Assembly (NCBI GenBank): GCA_026119855.1
Contig: JAOWBW010001923.1
Location: forward strand, 1 to 64,000
Direction of reading: 5' to 3'
Length of the DNA stretch: 64,000 nt
From: Campanula takesimana
Taxonomy: Eukaryota; Streptophyta; Magnoliopsida; Asterales; Campanulaceae
Positions within the stretch are counted from its first letter, which is position 1. Every line of letters starts with the position of its first letter. Under the pieces are notes generated by a model, which was not told where the DNA came from, made no database searches, and saw only the letters and a list, made by a program, of their open reading frames with translations. The position numbers were made by a program, and so were the translations under genes. This document shows, in pieces, positions 42,163 through 52,485 of the stretch.

Positions 42163-44876
42163 TGTCGCGCCCCATACCCGTGGTCCTACTTGGCCCCACG
42201 CTCGGGACACGATTGGAAGACGTTATAAAACACCTTTAGAAAATTTTTCGAAATATACTTTCTTAAAGTTTAACAAATCCACACTTGAAGTTCAAAGACT
42301 TCCACTGACTTTCAAACAAACTTTCACAAATGAAACTATTTAGCCCGAAGGCTTACAAACCTTTATACAAATGTACTCACACCAACATTATCCAAAATAT
42401 AGGTGTTACAAGACGATGAAGTCAAGGAAACTCTACCCAAAAGGCTATACATTTATGTAATGTAACCTTGACAAAACAAAACCCAACTCTTACCACTTTC
42501 AACGTCCTCCCGTGCCAAAGTGTCCTATCCCCTGGACTTGCTTTTATCTAAAACAGTAAACAAATAAGGGGTGAGAATGAATCTCAGTAAGCTACTAAAA
42601 TGCAACTACGTTACATGCTGATATGATAATCATAAAGAAACAATATCAACAAATAATCATATAGCATATAACACATAACATGAGAGGCTCCCTATCGCCA
42701 ACCGTCCCATACCGGTTGGAAATAACGACCAACTCATCATACAACACATAGTGTAGGAGTAAGCACTCCTACGAGAATACCAAGCCAAGGTTTACCGAAG
42801 TAACATAACCATCTGAGAATACCATCTGAGAAAACCAGTTGAGAAAACCATCTGAGCAACATAAATAGCTGAAGCCGGGATCCCGAAAACCAAACCATAA
42901 CCAATAGAACCAAAGTAACAACGGGGCATCATCAATAGCTGAAGCAGATTCCGGAACCATGTAACACAACAACAACAATAGCGGGTGAAAATGACACAAA
43001 GTCATACCCCTAAATGCTCACGCAAGGGAGCGAGTTCATCCCATCCAAGGCCAATCTGGACTGAGGATAAAGGTACCAGTGGACAACCTTATAGTGAACT
43101 TGGCTTGTGTGCCACTATAACTCTCCCACTGCCCGACTCAAGGTACCAATGGAAAACCTTATAGGGAACTTAACTTGTACCCCTATAATTTTCCCACTGC
43201 CCGACTCAACAACACAAGACCAGCTGGACTTTACACGAAAGCACAGTATTAAATACTTGCTAAACAACAACAACTAGGGCAATGATTCTAAAATAAGGAA
43301 CCAAGCCAAACACTTCAAAAGATGGAAACACGTAACTCATAAAAGAGTTCACAACATTGACATTAGATCACAACACAATCCTTTATTAATGACATTAAGT
43401 CACCTCACAAGCTTGCACCCATTCACAATTAGTCCAAAACACATCAAAAGGATGTTCCATAATACCCATTTAATACTTAGTTAAATTCTACATCCCAACT
43501 TATTTGTTCACAAAGGAACTATTAACAAACACTAGAGTGTTCCACGGTGCCCAACTAAGTCAACTAGAATAGTACTACGGAACCTAGACCGAGACTACAC
43601 CTTGATCTTAAACCTCAAAAAAAAGACAACCATTCTTATCTGGAACCATGCGGCCAATAGAACCATTTCATATTAATCGAAAAGAGCTTTCCAACAATAG
43701 TTTACACGTCCAAAACGGAGTCCGGACGAAGAAGCTATGGACTCCGGAAGATTGAACGTAAAACGGACAATTTTATAAAATGTTCGGCCGCACACATTCA
43801 AACTCCCTGTTTTGGGGTCCGATTTTCACTCCTTTCGTTCTAAATCTTAGGAGTACCTATATATACTTCCATCCTAATATTTAAAGACAAGAAAACTCAA
43901 CTCCCGTGCCTCTAAAACCCAAATAACCCCAAGATTATTAAATACTCCCTCTGTTCCAAAATTACAAGTTTAACAAATATTACCCAAATCGCAAAATAAC
44001 AATTACAAGTATCAATTATAAATATAACTTTTCTAATATACAAGTATACTCATTTAGGGATACTTTCATTCATTTCCCCGTCCCATGAATAATAGTATAA
44101 ATTTTATAATATACTTATTTAACATTTAACTCAAGTTAATATTTTACCGTCCCACGAGTAGGAGTATACTTTCAAACACTTATACTAACATTCTCAGGTA
44201 TATAAATATACTCCATATACATCCTTGCATACAAACCAAGTCACTTACCCAGTATAATTATACTCCCTTTGTCCCAAATAAACAAGTATCACAAATAAAT
44301 TCTTTTCACAATAATTTAACCACATATCACACATATAGCAAATATATGATCATTTTACTATTTAAGGGGAATTAGTAACTTACCTATTTTCCGGAAAAGT
44401 GTCGCAGAAATAATATTTGTTCGGTTAGAAATGATCTAATCAACACCCTGAACATTTATATATAATTAGTTTTTAAAACGGAGTAATAAATAAAAAGATA
44501 TAAATTAAAATAGAAAGTATACTTACTCCCTTCGTCTTCCCAGAGAGAATGAAAAAAGAAAGAAAAAGTTTGCTTCTGCCTATGCGTACAGAGAGAGAGA
44601 AGGAGAAGATAAACTTGATTTTATAAAAATCTTTACCCAATTTACACTTTAGTCCCTCAACTTTCAAGTTGAACAAATAAACCCCTAAACTTATATTTCC
44701 ACTAAGGACCTTATGGTTTCAACTAATTCAATTAACTCCCTTAACCATTATTATTACTAACTAAGTAAATAACACAATTAATCAAATAATATGCAACACA
44801 TAAAATGCACACATGAATTCAAATTAAAATCCCCAAAAATATAAAATAAACAGAGATGGGTTATGGGGTCGTTACA
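42163..44876 (-). repeat. 5' LTR of RLG-3
   Basis: 2714 bp, near-identical to the left LTR apart from scattered substitutions and small indels (for example near 44785, where about 14 bp are missing). On the coding strand it is the promoter-bearing copy. GTAAGTTACT at 44383, 493 nt from the LTR start. The 78- and 67-codon ORFs found in both LTR copies are not genes. Confidence 0.9.
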
Positions 44877-44881
44877 CCAAG

Positions 44882-45873
44882 TATTTCAAATGACTAGTTT
44901 CTCATTCAAGGCTATAAATAGTCCTTAAGTTCTTTATTGAAAAATAGCTGAGATTCCTAAAGAGAAATTGCTGTTGAAATTCTTGGTGATTGAAGATCAT
45001 ATTAAAGATTTCCAGAATCCTTCGAATCTTCAAGCACACAACCTTCAAGTCTTCAACAAATCTCCAGCAACCTTCAAGATCAAATCTCAAGCCTCAACAC
45101 TAAGATTCATTAGGATCTAAATCATATAGATTTCAAAGAGCTTTTGATTCTTACACACACACTCACCCCGATTGATCAATCACATATATTGAATCATTAG
45201 GGATACACTGGTCTAAGTCTAGGATTGTTCTTCATAGAAAATAGGTGTTGATTCAATACTTCATCTCTGTAATATGTACTCAAGAGAATCAATATATACC
45301 TCATTCAAAATCTAAGACTGACCATCTTGGTAAAGGACGAGATCTTTTAACTGATCGAACCTTTCCAAATCTTTGTGTCATTTACTTACTGCCCTTTACA
45401 TTTCTTCAAATTTATTTTAAGTATTGTTCATCTTGTTCTAATTGTTCATATTAATCTCGTTTGTTTAGTGTTTTGATCTTTCCAAATTTATGAACATTTG
45501 TGAATTGTGTTTGTATGTTTACATCATTGCCTAAGTTAAAATCTAACTAACTTATCATTTGCCAAAACTTCTAAGACACAAGTTTTCAATCTCTCAGCCT
45601 ACCGCATTATACCTACCGCACATATATCTACCGCGTACCAACCTACTGCATAGAACCTACCGCATTAACTTATTAAAAAACAACTCTTAAATTGTTTCAT
45701 CAAAAACTTCTACTGTGCATTTTACACTTGACCGAGTGGTTTATTATCTACCGCAAAACTCAAAGTGTAAGCATAAGGTTGAATTTTGAAAAAGGGTTGA
45801 AATTTTAAATAGGCTATTCACCCCCTCCCCTCTAGCCTCTTTTTATACCCTTGTTGTGTCTCTAGGACCAACA
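44882..45873 (+). repeat. RLC-D LTR, right part
   Basis: Continuation after RLG-3. TATA box CTATAAATAG at 44912. A cluster TACCGCA, TACCGCA, TACCGCG, TACTGCA, TACCGCA lies at 45597-45665, then the anchor TACTGTGCAT at 45711 and TACCGCA at 45750. Ends GGACCAACA at 45873. Total LTR without RLG-3 is 1513 bp. Very similar to the RLC-E LTR except for the words. Confidence 0.88.
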
Positions 45874-46032
45874 GAGACATAAGAAGATAGTTATCGCAGC
45901 AAGCGAGAGGAGAAGAAGAAGTCAACTGAGAAAGAGTCGACTGGATTAAGGGGAAACTGGAACCGCGATGGAAAAAATAATAAGTGGAACACTGCTGATG
46001 ATCGCGAGAAGGACGGTACTGCAAGTAAGTAC

Positions 46033-46881
46033 CAGAGTAAAGGCTATAGCAATCGAAAGCATGGTAATATGAGTGACGCCAAAGGGCAAGGTTCTGATGA
46101 GAAGTGAAAAGTTTGTGAAGGGAGGCACAAGATTGATGATTGCTGGTACAAGGGGAAGAGGTGTTTTAACTGCAACAAAGTGGGACATCCGCAGTGGAAA
46201 TGCCCGGAACCTAAGAAAGATGCGAAGGCTCAAGGATCGAAGGATGACAATAAAGGGAATGGTGGAGGTCGTGGACGTGTGTTCACCATGACAGCCAAGG
46301 ATGGTAGAGCCACCAATGATCTTGTGGCAGGTACGATTCAACTCTACTCCCGTAATGTGTACGCCTTGATTGATACTGGTGCTACGCATTCTATGATAAA
46401 TGCTTGCTTAGTTAAGAGAATGAACTTAATTCCTGAGGCATTAGAGAATTCTTTAGTTATAGACACTCCGACTAGAGAATCGATCCCTATTACGTCTATG
46501 TTTAGGAAGTGTCCTTTGAAATTGGATGGAAAGGAACTTGAAGTTGATCTCATTAGTTTAGAGATCGAAGAATTTGATGCGATCTTGGGAATGGACTGGT
46601 TAGCTGCATACCATGCCCATGTAGATTGTTTTAAGAAAGAAGTTCACTTCAGATTGATATCTGGAGAAGAGTGTTGTTTCCAAGGGACGAAACCTAGAAA
46701 CCTATCGAATCTCATTTCGATAATGAAGGCTCTTAAGGTGTTGAATAAAGGGTGTGAAGGATTATTGGCATACATTTGTAATATAGACAAGAAGGAAGTA
46801 AATATAGAATCACTTTCTGTGATTAGAGACTTCAAGGACGTGTTTTCGGAAGATTTACCGGGGATACAACCAGAAAGATAA
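46033..46881 (+). pseudogene. RLG-4 gag C-terminus, zinc knuckle and aspartic protease
   Basis: The leading 45874-46180 is a Lys/Arg/Asn-rich gag tail with a stop at 46107. The knuckle CFNCNKVGHPQWKC is at about 46163-46205. The protease has ALIDTGATHSMINA (DTGA) at 46366-46405 and EFDAILGMDWLAAYHAHVD at about 46567. The frame continues to FKDVFSEDLPGIQPER, stopping at 46881 just before the RT lead. Processing of Gag-Pol is its normal role. Confidence 0.85.
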
Positions 46882-46899
46882 GTAGAATTTTCTATCGAT

Positions 46900-47517
46900 T
46901 TGGTACCGGAGACTACACCAATATCGAAGGCGCCGTACCAAATGGCCCCATCAAAATTGAAGGAATTGAAGGAACAGCTACAAGAGTTGTTAGACAAGGG
47001 TTTAATTAGACCGATTATGTCACCATGGGGTGCACCGGTGTTATTTTTGAATAAGAAGGATGGGTCGATGAAGTTGTGTATCGACTATCGAGAATTGAAT
47101 TGTGTGACGGTAAGGAATCAATATCCATTGCCAAGGATAGATGATCTGTTTGATCAACTTCATGGAGCATGTTATTTCTCGAAGATAGATTTAAGGTCTG
47201 GTTATCATCAACTGAGAGTGAAGAAGGATGATATAGCAAAGACCGCCTTTAGGACAAGGTACGGTTATTACGAGTTTGTGGTAATGCCGTTTGGGTTGAC
47301 AAACGCAGCGGCAACATTTATGGAACTTATGAATAGGATATTTCAGAAGTTTCTGGATAAATGTGTGATTGTATTTATTGATGATATCTTGTTATATTCG
47401 AGGACCAAGGAAGAGAATAAAGAGCACTTGAGGTTAGTATTGCAGATTTTGAGAGAGCAGAAGTTGTACGCCAAATTTAAGAAGTGTGAGTTTTGCTTGA
47501 GAAAGTGGCATTCTTAG
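46900..47517 (+). CDS. RLG-4 reverse transcriptase
   Basis: 205-codon frame with APYQMAPSKLKELKEQLQE, GLIRPIMSPWGAPVLF, CIDYRELNCVTVRN, KIDLRSGYHQLRV, MPFGLTNAAATFMELMN and the catalytic FIDD box (VIVFIDDILLYSRT). All core RT motifs are present. A frameshift near 47500 separates it from the continuing CEFCLRKV/VAFLGHVVS segment. Confidence 0.9.
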   Translation: MVPETTPISKAPYQMAPSKLKELKEQLQELLDKGLIRPIMSPWGAPVLFLNKKDGSMKLCIDYRELNCVTVRNQYPLPRIDDLFDQLHGACYFSKIDLRSGYHQLRVKKDDIAKTAFRTRYGYYEFVVMPFGLTNAAATFMELMNRIFQKFLDKCVIVFIDDILLYSRTKEENKEHLRLVLQILREQKLYAKFKKCEFCLRKWHS

Positions 47518-48878
47518 GACATGTGGTGTCAAATGATGGAATTGCTGTGGATCCAACAAAAATAGAAGCTATAGTGAATTGGGAAAGACCAACATCGGTT
47601 AGTGAGATAAAGAGTTTCTTAGGTTTGGCTGGATACTATAGAAGATTCGTGGAAGGTTTCTCGAAGTTGTCAGTTCCGTTAATGAAATTGACTCAGAAGG
47701 GAGCTAAGTTTGTCTGGTCAGAAGAGTGTGAGAAGAGCTTTGAAGAGTTGAAGCGAAGATTGGTGTCCGCACCAGTTCTTGCTTTACCATCGGGATCAGA
47801 TGGATTTATAATCTATAGTGATGCTTTGCTTAAGGGATTAGGCTGCGTGTTGATGCAAAATGATAAGGTTATAGATTATGCATCTAGGTAATTGAAGAGT
47901 CATGAGAAGAACAATCCAACACATGATTTGGAATTAGGGACAGTGGTGGTTCCTTTGAAGATATGGAGGCACTACTTGTATGGGGTGACCTGTCAGATTT
48001 ACACGGATCATAAGAGTCTTAAGTATATTTTCACCCAGAAGGAGCTTAATATGAGGCAAAGGAGATGGCTGGAGTTGTTAAAAGATTATAATTGTACGAT
48101 TCTATACTACCCTGGAAAAGCTAATAAGGTGGCAGATGCGTTGAGTCGGAAGCATCATGGAACATTATTGACGTTAATTTCTAAGGAGGAAAGTGCATGG
48201 AACCGCATTGAAATTTCAAGCATGGAAGTGCAAGTTAGAGGTTATTTGGCTCAAGTGAGTGTTCATCCAACGCTTTTGGATAGAATTAAAGAAGCAAAAA
48301 GAGTCGAAGAAGAAGTGTTGAATTTGCACGAGAGTATTGCTAAAGGAAAAGCAACGGATTTTTGTGTGGGAGAGGATGGAATCATGAGGTACCAATCAAG
48401 GATATGGGTGCCAGACAATGAGGATATTAAGAGAGAGATTCTGAAGGAATCTCATTGTTCGAGATTTTCCGTACATCCTGGAAGAACGAAGATGTATAGA
48501 AACCTAAGAGAGTCATTTTGGTGGAACAACATGAAAGGAGATGTAGCAGAATTTTTATCGAAGTGTTTGGTGTGTCAACAAGTGAAGAGTGAACACCAGA
48601 GACCGGCAAGATTATTTCAGTTGTTACCTATTCCAGAATGGAAGTGGGAACATATAGCGATGGATTTGGTGGTAGGGTTACCAAAGACACTGAAATGCCA
48701 CAACTCAATCTGGGTTATTGTGGACAGACTTACAAAGTCAGCTCATTTTCTAGCAATCAAGGTGACAGATTCGTTGGAGAAGTTAGCCAAGTTGTATATT
48801 GATGAAACTGTGAGACTGCATGGAATACCAGTTTCGATAGTGTCCGATAGAGATGCGAGATTTACATCGAAATTCTAG
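47493..48878 (+). pseudogene. RLG-4 RNase H and integrase zinc finger/core
   Basis: 47493-47891: VAFLGHVVSNDGIAVD, LAGYYRRFVEGFSKL and RNase H start FIIYSDALLKGLGCVL. A stop TAA at 47889 interrupts an in-frame continuation (HDLELGTVV; IYTDHKSLKYI; ADALSRK). Integrase HHCC is near 48450-48590 (HCSRFSVHPGRTKMY, CLVCQQVKSEHQ). The core has MDLVVGLP (Asp) and VSIVSDRDARFTS (Asp), then a TAG at 48876 in place of Trp. The reading frame is the same across both stops. Confidence 0.87.
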
Positions 48879-48896
48879 AAGAGCCTACAAAAAGCT

Positions 48897-49280
48897 TTGG
48901 GTAAGGAGTTGACGATGAGTACAACTTTTCACCCACAGACAGATGGACAGTCGGAGAGGACTATCCAGACTCTAGAAGACATATTGAGAGCTACGTCATT
49001 GGACTGGCAAGGAACGTGGGCCGAACATTTGACGCTAGTGGAATTCACGTACAATAACAGTTTTCATGCTAGTATCAGGATGACACCGTATGAAGCATTG
49101 TATGGACGAAAGTGTAGATCACCTACTTATTGGGATGAAGTTGGTGAAAGGAAGTTAACTGGACCAGAACTTGTCCAAGTAACCGCAGATAAGGTACAAC
49201 AGACTCGTAAATGGTTGTTGACCGCTCAGAGTAGACAGAAGTCATATGCTGATCGCCGGAGGCGCGATTTAGAGTTTTAA
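48897..49280 (+). CDS. RLG-4 integrase core end
   Basis: Continues after the TAG at 48876 in the same frame: LGKELTMSTTFHPQTDGQSERTI (catalytic Glu), LEDILRATSLDW, EFTYNNSFHASIRMTPYEALYGRKC, then the helical HRSRQKSYADRRRRDLEF region. It stops at 49280 (TAA in ELGDHIF region). Confidence 0.88.
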   Translation: MGKELTMSTTFHPQTDGQSERTIQTLEDILRATSLDWQGTWAEHLTLVEFTYNNSFHASIRMTPYEALYGRKCRSPTYWDEVGERKLTGPELVQVTADKVQQTRKWLLTAQSRQKSYADRRRRDLEF

Positions 49281-49324
49281 TTAGGGGACCATATATTCAG
49301 AATATTTCGCCAACGAAGTGAGTT

Positions 49325-49700
49325 ATGAGGTTCGGTATTCGTGGGAAGTTAAGCCCAAGATATGTTGGACCGTTTGAGGTTTTGGAACGAGTTGGGACGG
49401 TAGCTTACAAGTTAGCTTTACCGCCTGTGCTAGCTGGAGTGCACAATGTGTTTCATGTATCGATGTTAAGGAAATACATTTTTGATCCGAGCCATGTGAT
49501 CGAGTGTAAACAACTCAGAGTTCGTGCTGATTTGAGCTATGATGAGGAGCCTGTGAAGATTGTAGATTGAAAGGATCAGATACTAAGGAAAAGAGTGATT
49601 CCCTATGTGAAAGTGCAATCGAGCAACCATATGAAAAGAGAAGCTACGTGGGAGCTCGAGAGCGAGATGCGAGAGGTGTATCCCACCCTGTTTTCTGATT
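49325..49700 (+). pseudogene. RLG-4 GPY/F module and chromodomain remnant
   Basis: RGKLSPRYVGPFEVLERVGTVAYKLALPP (GPY/F module) and HNVFHVSMLRKYI, then LSYDEEPVKIVD. A TGA at 49568 interrupts a chromodomain-like continuation that reads KRVIPYVKVQ, then REATWELESEM to the end near 49700. The chromodomain would steer integration to histone-marked chromatin; identified from the W...EATWE pattern shared with RLG-5. Confidence 0.75.
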
Positions 49701-49747
49701 AAGGTACGTTTAGTTTGGTGGACCAAACTCTTTTAAGGATGAAAGAA

Positions 49748-50336
49748 TGTAATAACCGACCCCTTCCCCCCTATTTTATTATTTTGGACTCTTTATTTAA
49801 TAATTGGGCTTTAGTTATTAAGTCAAAGTAAAACCCAAGTCTTTAGTTTAACAGGAGAAGGAGTCCTTTTGGGAATTGGAAACCTGTATTATAAAACCTC
49901 TCTAGATACCCTAGCCTCTTTATTTGTGAAACAAGAAAAGAAAATCACAGAGAAAGAAAGAGAGAGGCGGGTAGAGAGAGAGAAACCGAGAGAGAGATAG
50001 AGAGAGAGCTCGGGAAGAGGAGAGAGAAAGAAGCACGAGGTGTTCATCGAAGGTAAATCTAGAACCCTTAAACCTTTTCTTCTCCATCTTGGTTACTATT
50101 AATCTTTAGAATCGATATTTTAGAAACCCTAGGAATATCTTGATCAACTAGGGTTTTAAAAGAAGAAGATGATGTGCGTGTGTGTGTGCGTGTGTGTTGT
50201 GTGTACTGTGTATGCGTGTTGTGTGTGTTTGTGTGTGCGTTGTGTGCGTGTGTTGTGCGCTGTGTTGTGTGTTTTTGTGTACAGTGTGTGCGTGTGAGTG
50301 TGCGCAGTGTGTGTGTGTGTGTGCGTGTGTATGATG
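49748..50336 (+). repeat. 3' LTR of RLG-4, left part
   Basis: Starts TGTAATAACCGACCCC after a purine-rich AAGGATGAAAGAA. A TATA-like TATTATAAAACC lies near 49886, then an AG-rich leader (49935-50040) and a donor-like AAGGTAAATC at 50052. From about 50170 it becomes an imperfect TG/CG dinucleotide repeat, in which RLG-5 inserted. The sequence resumes as TG repeat at 59173-59205. Confidence 0.82.
50174..50336 (+). repeat. TG-rich microsatellite in RLG-4 LTR
   Basis: Imperfect (TG)n with TGCG variants, about 160 bp before the RLG-5 insertion and about 30 bp after it (59173-59200). The His/Thr-rich and Cys/Val-rich ORFs that overlap it are artefacts of the repeat. Confidence 0.85.
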
Positions 50337-52436
50337 TGTCGCGACCCCGGACCCCGCGGGCCCGAGACTGCGATCTGGACGTCGACTCTAAAACCAAAAC
50401 TGTGAAGTACCGAAGTTAAAAATTTCATTTGATACCAAAAGGTGATGATCCAAAGTTTTACAAAACCAAGTTTGATAAAAACCAATTACAACTATAATAA
50501 ACTTCCACAAGTTTATGCCCGACAAAATACAAATATACAATTCTTAATGACGTCATGGATTGGTACAACTATCCCAAAAGGTTACACATTTATACAATGT
50601 AAACCAACCTATAACAACCTTCCCCAAAAGAATGGATCCACACTCGACGTCCTCTTTCTCGTGATCAGCGAGACTAATCCTTAGCACCTGGGGGGGGGGG
50701 GAAAAACAAAGATAAAGAAAAGGGGGTGAGATAAATCTCAATAAGTTACTAATGCAACTACATGACATGCTATGATGCAAGAAGCAATAAGCAATAATAA
50801 ATATCACATAGCACATAGCATTTATCACATAACAGATAGCAGCGGAAATAAACACATAACAAAGGATATAGCCAAAGTTTTCCAAACCGGAACATCCAAA
50901 TAAAGGATCGCTGCGCAGCTTCAATAATCAACAATCATCATCTTCATCATAGCATGAAAGCCGAAGAGAAAACCCCGGTACCGGAACCAATAACCAATGA
51001 AGTGTCACAAGGGACGGGAGACATGCCACAAAGTCATGCTCCAAGTAAAGCTAAAATGCACACAAAGGAGCTAGCTCTTCTCACATCCAAGGCCAATCTG
51101 GAGGAGGGTAATAATGGGGAAAAACAATGGTCAACATCACAATGGACTTGGCCGTGCCATCATAATGTTTCGCATCGCCCAAACACACACAAAATACCAG
51201 CTGGACTTTCAAATAACTGCTAAGTAATAAATACTAGCTTAAATAAACAACTTAACGTTCCAAAGTAGGGAACCATACCAAGAAGTCACCAAGAAAGTGA
51301 AATGAACCAACAACACACAATTAAAGTGTTCCAACAATCTCAATTAACACTTAATTAATTTCCAACACAAACTTAATCACAAAGGACCCAATTCTATCAC
51401 TAGAGTGTACTACAATGTCCACTAAGGTCAACTAGAAGGACACCCAAGATTTGGATCAAAACGCATTCTTCAACCACACCAAATAACAAATGTAAACTTT
51501 CAGAGGACTGTGCGGCCGCCCAATGTTATCTGTGCGGTCGCCCAAAAAGGTCATCAAGCAAGAACAAAACCTTTCAGATAGATGTTCGGTCGCCCAGGCA
51601 TTTTTGGGCGGTCGCCCAATCTTCTGGAATGCTGGAAATCGGGAAGAACAAAATGGGTTCTTCCATTTTCATACCAAAACACATTTCAACCAAAATCCAA
51701 CCCTCTAACTAGCATACTAATGTACCAAAACAACTTATAAGTCCAAAAAGACTCATACAACAACATTTAACAACCAAAATCAAGAATCAAACCCAACATT
51801 CATAAATCACCATTTTTTACCCAAAACTCAAATAAATTCCAAATAAATTGCAACCTCATTCAAACTTCAAATATAACAACAAAAGCATTATATGAACATG
51901 ATATGAACATTTTAACATCAAAATGGGGGGAAAGTAACTTACTTGGATTTTCTCAAAGTTGATGGATTTCAAATATTTTTGATCCTACGCGATCCTATCG
52001 ACGATCTAAACACATTTCACGTTTTAAGAAATGAGAGATTATGAGAGGAAGATGAAAAAAATGAAGAGAGAAGTAAAGGAAGAAAACTTACCCAAAACCA
52101 AGAGAGAGGGAAAGAGATGGCTGGGAAATGGGATGGAGAGAGTGAGGGAGAAGGTGAGGGAGGTGAGGGGGAGTAGGGAAATTATTCAAAAACTTACACT
52201 TAGGCCCCCTCTCTCACACTACACACACATACTACTCCCTACTAACAATTAAGACCCAACAATACCACATTAACCCAAATGACTCAATTAAAATGCTAGG
52301 CATAAATTATTATAACACAAAAATTGCACACAAAATTTTTTAAATAAATAACAATTTAAATAAATAAACAAGCAAATAAATGAATAAATAATTATTTATT
52401 ACTAATAAAATAGAGTCTAGATTTCGGGTCGTGACA
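50337..52436 (-). repeat. 3' LTR of RLG-5
   Basis: 2100 bp, TGTCGCGACCCC...GGGTCGTGACA on the plus strand. GC words GCGGCCGCCCA, GCGGTCGCCCA, TTCGGTCGCCCA and GGGCGGTCGCCCA lie at 51510-51620. The donor-like GTAAGTTACTT is on the minus strand near 51942. The 80- and 89-codon ORFs it shares with the other LTR are repeat copies, not genes. Confidence 0.93.
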
Positions 52437-52453
52437 TTCACTCCCCCTTAAAG
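52437..52453 (-). other. Polypurine tract of RLG-5
   Basis: CTTTAAGGGGGAGTGAA on the minus strand against the 3' LTR; primes plus-strand cDNA. Confidence 0.85.
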
Positions 52454-52485
52454 AAAATTCGACCCGAATTTTAACGAGACTCACC

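Larger units (their letters stand above)
36459..44876 (-). mobile_element. RLG-3, internally deleted Tekay/Del-type gypsy element
   Basis: 8.4-kb element with two LTRs (36459-39191 and 42163-44876), TSD CCAAG (36454-36458 and 44877-44881), Met-type primer site and polypurine tract. The internal region is only 2971 bp, against about 4630 bp in RLG-5. RT has lost about 110 residues, and integrase core plus most of the chromodomain are gone, so the element cannot be autonomous. The LTR pair is visually near-identical, implying that it moved recently, possibly with enzymes from a relative. Confidence 0.9.
34253..45873 (+). mobile_element. RLC-D, SIRE-type copia 3' end with split LTR
   Basis: Contains the C-terminal part of the 3' gene (34253-35509), a 3' UTR, a polypurine tract and an LTR split by RLG-3. 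It directly follows the RLC-C LTR end, so RLC-C (or the recombinant) lies within it; its pol may be RLC-B. The LTR right end at 45873 abuts RLG-4 gag sequence. TACCGCA is the recurring word. Confidence 0.78.
45874..50336 (+). mobile_element. RLG-4, decayed Tekay/Del-type gypsy element
   Basis: Plus-strand gypsy element truncated on the left by the RLC-D LTR (45873). Order zinc knuckle, protease, RT, RNase H, integrase, chromodomain remnant, 3' LTR from 49748. Several frameshifts and stops. The LTR is interrupted by RLG-5 at 50336/50337 and resumes at 59173-59205 before RLC-E. It is the oldest layer on the right side. Confidence 0.88.

Noticed and set aside
36459..44876. 2.7-kb direct repeats read as a segmental duplication
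   Set aside because: TG...CA ends, a primer site, a polypurine tract and a TSD show they are the LTR pair of RLG-3.
50068..50485. His/Thr-rich and Cys/Val-rich ORFs of about 80-110 codons
   Set aside because: Translation of an imperfect TG dinucleotide repeat; no real protein.
50442..51223. Two ORFs (80 and 89 codons) repeated almost exactly at 57172-57956, looking like a conserved gene pair
   Set aside because: Both copies lie inside the RLG-5 LTR pair, so the repetition is LTR identity. They run antisense to the element and match no family.
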